Shown here in pieces: positions 63,436 through 64,000 of a DNA stretch of 64,000 nucleotides (position 1 is the stretch's first letter; every line of letters begins with the position of its first letter). The DNA is from Paenibacillus elgii NBRC 100335 (GTDB lineage Bacteria; Bacillota; Bacilli; Paenibacillales; NBRC-103111). The notes under the pieces were generated by a model. It saw only the letters and a list, made by a program, of their open reading frames with translations, made no database searches and was not told the origin of the DNA. The stretch lies in NCBI RefSeq assembly GCF_004000865.1, contig NZ_BIMB01000026.1, positions 1 through 64,000 of the forward strand. The letters are read 5' to 3'. The position numbers were made by a program, and so were the translations under genes.

Positions 63436-64000
63436 GTGATTCATATTGCGGGCAAAACGTACGAAGTAGTCGTTGACCATAAGAACGGCTGGCGTTTCGA
63501 GGCGTTCCGCGACCGGTACAGCGAGGTGCTGGAGCGGTACGATTATATTGTAGGCGACTGGGGCTACAGCCAGCTCCGGCTGCGCGGATTTTTTAAGGAC
63601 AACCATCCGAAAGCGACGAAGGACAGCATGATCTCCACGCTTCAGGATTATTTGAACGAATACTGCAATTTTGGCTGCGCCTATTTCATCATTGAGAAGG
63701 TGCCGAACAAGAGCGGAGTGGAACCGACCGGGTCGCCGGGGGACTTCTATGAGGATAGTCCGGCAGCCGAGGCAGGCGCAGGGACGGAACAAGGCGCGCA
63801 GCCCGCTGTAACGGCTGAAGCCTCCGTACACCGGCATGAGGACACGGCCGCTGCTGCGGCCCCTCGCACGCCACAGCATCAACGGTACAACCCGTCCGGC
63901 AAGACGTATGGCTCCCGCCACGGGCAAGGCCAGCAATCCGGCGGCCAAAACCAGTCCAAATCGCAGCACGGTTCTGGGCGGCAGGGCGAGGGAAGATCCG
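63436..64000 (+). CDS. yutD: YutD-family protein, partial, cut by the window edge
   Basis: At least 188 residues from GTG 63436 (GGGAGGTG seven bases before), still open at base 64000. The first 85 residues match YutD/DUF1027 (VDHKNGWRFEAFRDRYSEVL; YDYIVGDWGYSQLRLRGFF). An unstructured Gln/Gly/Ala-rich tail follows, longer than the known B. subtilis protein. The gene follows lipA by 18 bases, as in the B. subtilis yut order, so it is co-transcribed. The function is not known. Confidence 0.85.
   Translation, partial: MIHIAGKTYEVVVDHKNGWRFEAFRDRYSEVLERYDYIVGDWGYSQLRLRGFFKDNHPKATKDSMISTLQDYLNEYCNFGCAYFIIEKVPNKSGVEPTGSPGDFYEDSPAAEAGAGTEQGAQPAVTAEASVHRHEDTAAAAAPRTPQHQRYNPSGKTYGSRHGQGQQSGGQNQSKSQHGSGRQGEGRS

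Overview
The window looks like chromosomal DNA of a spore-forming, Gram-positive Paenibacillaceae bacterium, probably Paenibacillus or a close relative. The reasons are strong Shine-Dalgarno sites of the GGAGG type, Bacillales-type lipoproteins, a right-hand block (yunB, lytH-like M23 peptidase, lipA, yutD) that follows the Bacillus subtilis yun/yut gene order, and many ABC solute-uptake operons with LacI, GntR and LysR regulators.

Left part (1-11 kb). A copper/redox patch (glutaredoxin, a siroheme-reductase-like protein, a Met-rich multicopper oxidase) has a broken copZ-like remnant inside it. It is followed by a 1.4 kb gene graveyard holding fragments of a histidine kinase, an MFS transporter and a LysR regulator, plus a DedA gene stopped by an amber codon. 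Next come a YtrA-type GntR/ABC-2 operon with a promoter-operator, an alpha/beta hydrolase of foreign look, a DMT transporter, and an intact virginiamycin B lyase (vgb) behind a leader with three terminator hairpins.

11-20 kb. One LacI-controlled operon: an ABC importer (permease, ATPase, lipoprotein, permease), an unknown protein, a PHP hydrolase, a GDPD-like enzyme, the LacI regulator and a MATE exporter. Two copies of a GGTATCGATACC palindrome lie in front of it.

20-35 kb. An XRE regulator faces L-asparaginase across repeated GCGTAACGC boxes. A GntR-controlled divergent pair carries homocysteine methyltransferase on one side and a gamma-synthase/lyase, homoserine dehydrogenase and aldehyde dehydrogenase on the other. 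Transporters and an Lrp regulator follow. At 33.0-34.4 kb an HTH-TPR receptor overlaps a 42-residue secreted peptide, an RRNPP (Alo/Rap-Phr-like) quorum-sensing cassette.

34-44 kb. A peptide and D-amino-acid scavenging island: M29 aminopeptidase, LysR, D-amino-acid aminotransferase, M19 dipeptidase, S12 serine hydrolase, DmpA/P1 aminopeptidase, an FAD monooxygenase and an orphan OppA lipoprotein.

44-55 kb. An ECF sigma factor fused to a long YcdB/YcdC-like region, with its own ECF-type promoter and a tiny membrane protein downstream, then DUF421, catalase, a TetR/HXXEE pair sharing operators, a GntR/DUF5808 pair, and a secreted stalk-domain hydrolase behind a double palindrome.

55-64 kb. 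A SmtB/CadC-type sensor and a His-rich Zn/Cd P-type ATPase, the sporulation genes yunB and lytH, the nickel-pincer cofactor genes larB and larC1 with a large His-rich tail, larC2 inverted as a separate gene, then lipA and the start of yutD.

No rRNA, tRNA, CRISPR array or intact insertion sequence was recognised. Family names come from reading motifs by eye, not from database searches.
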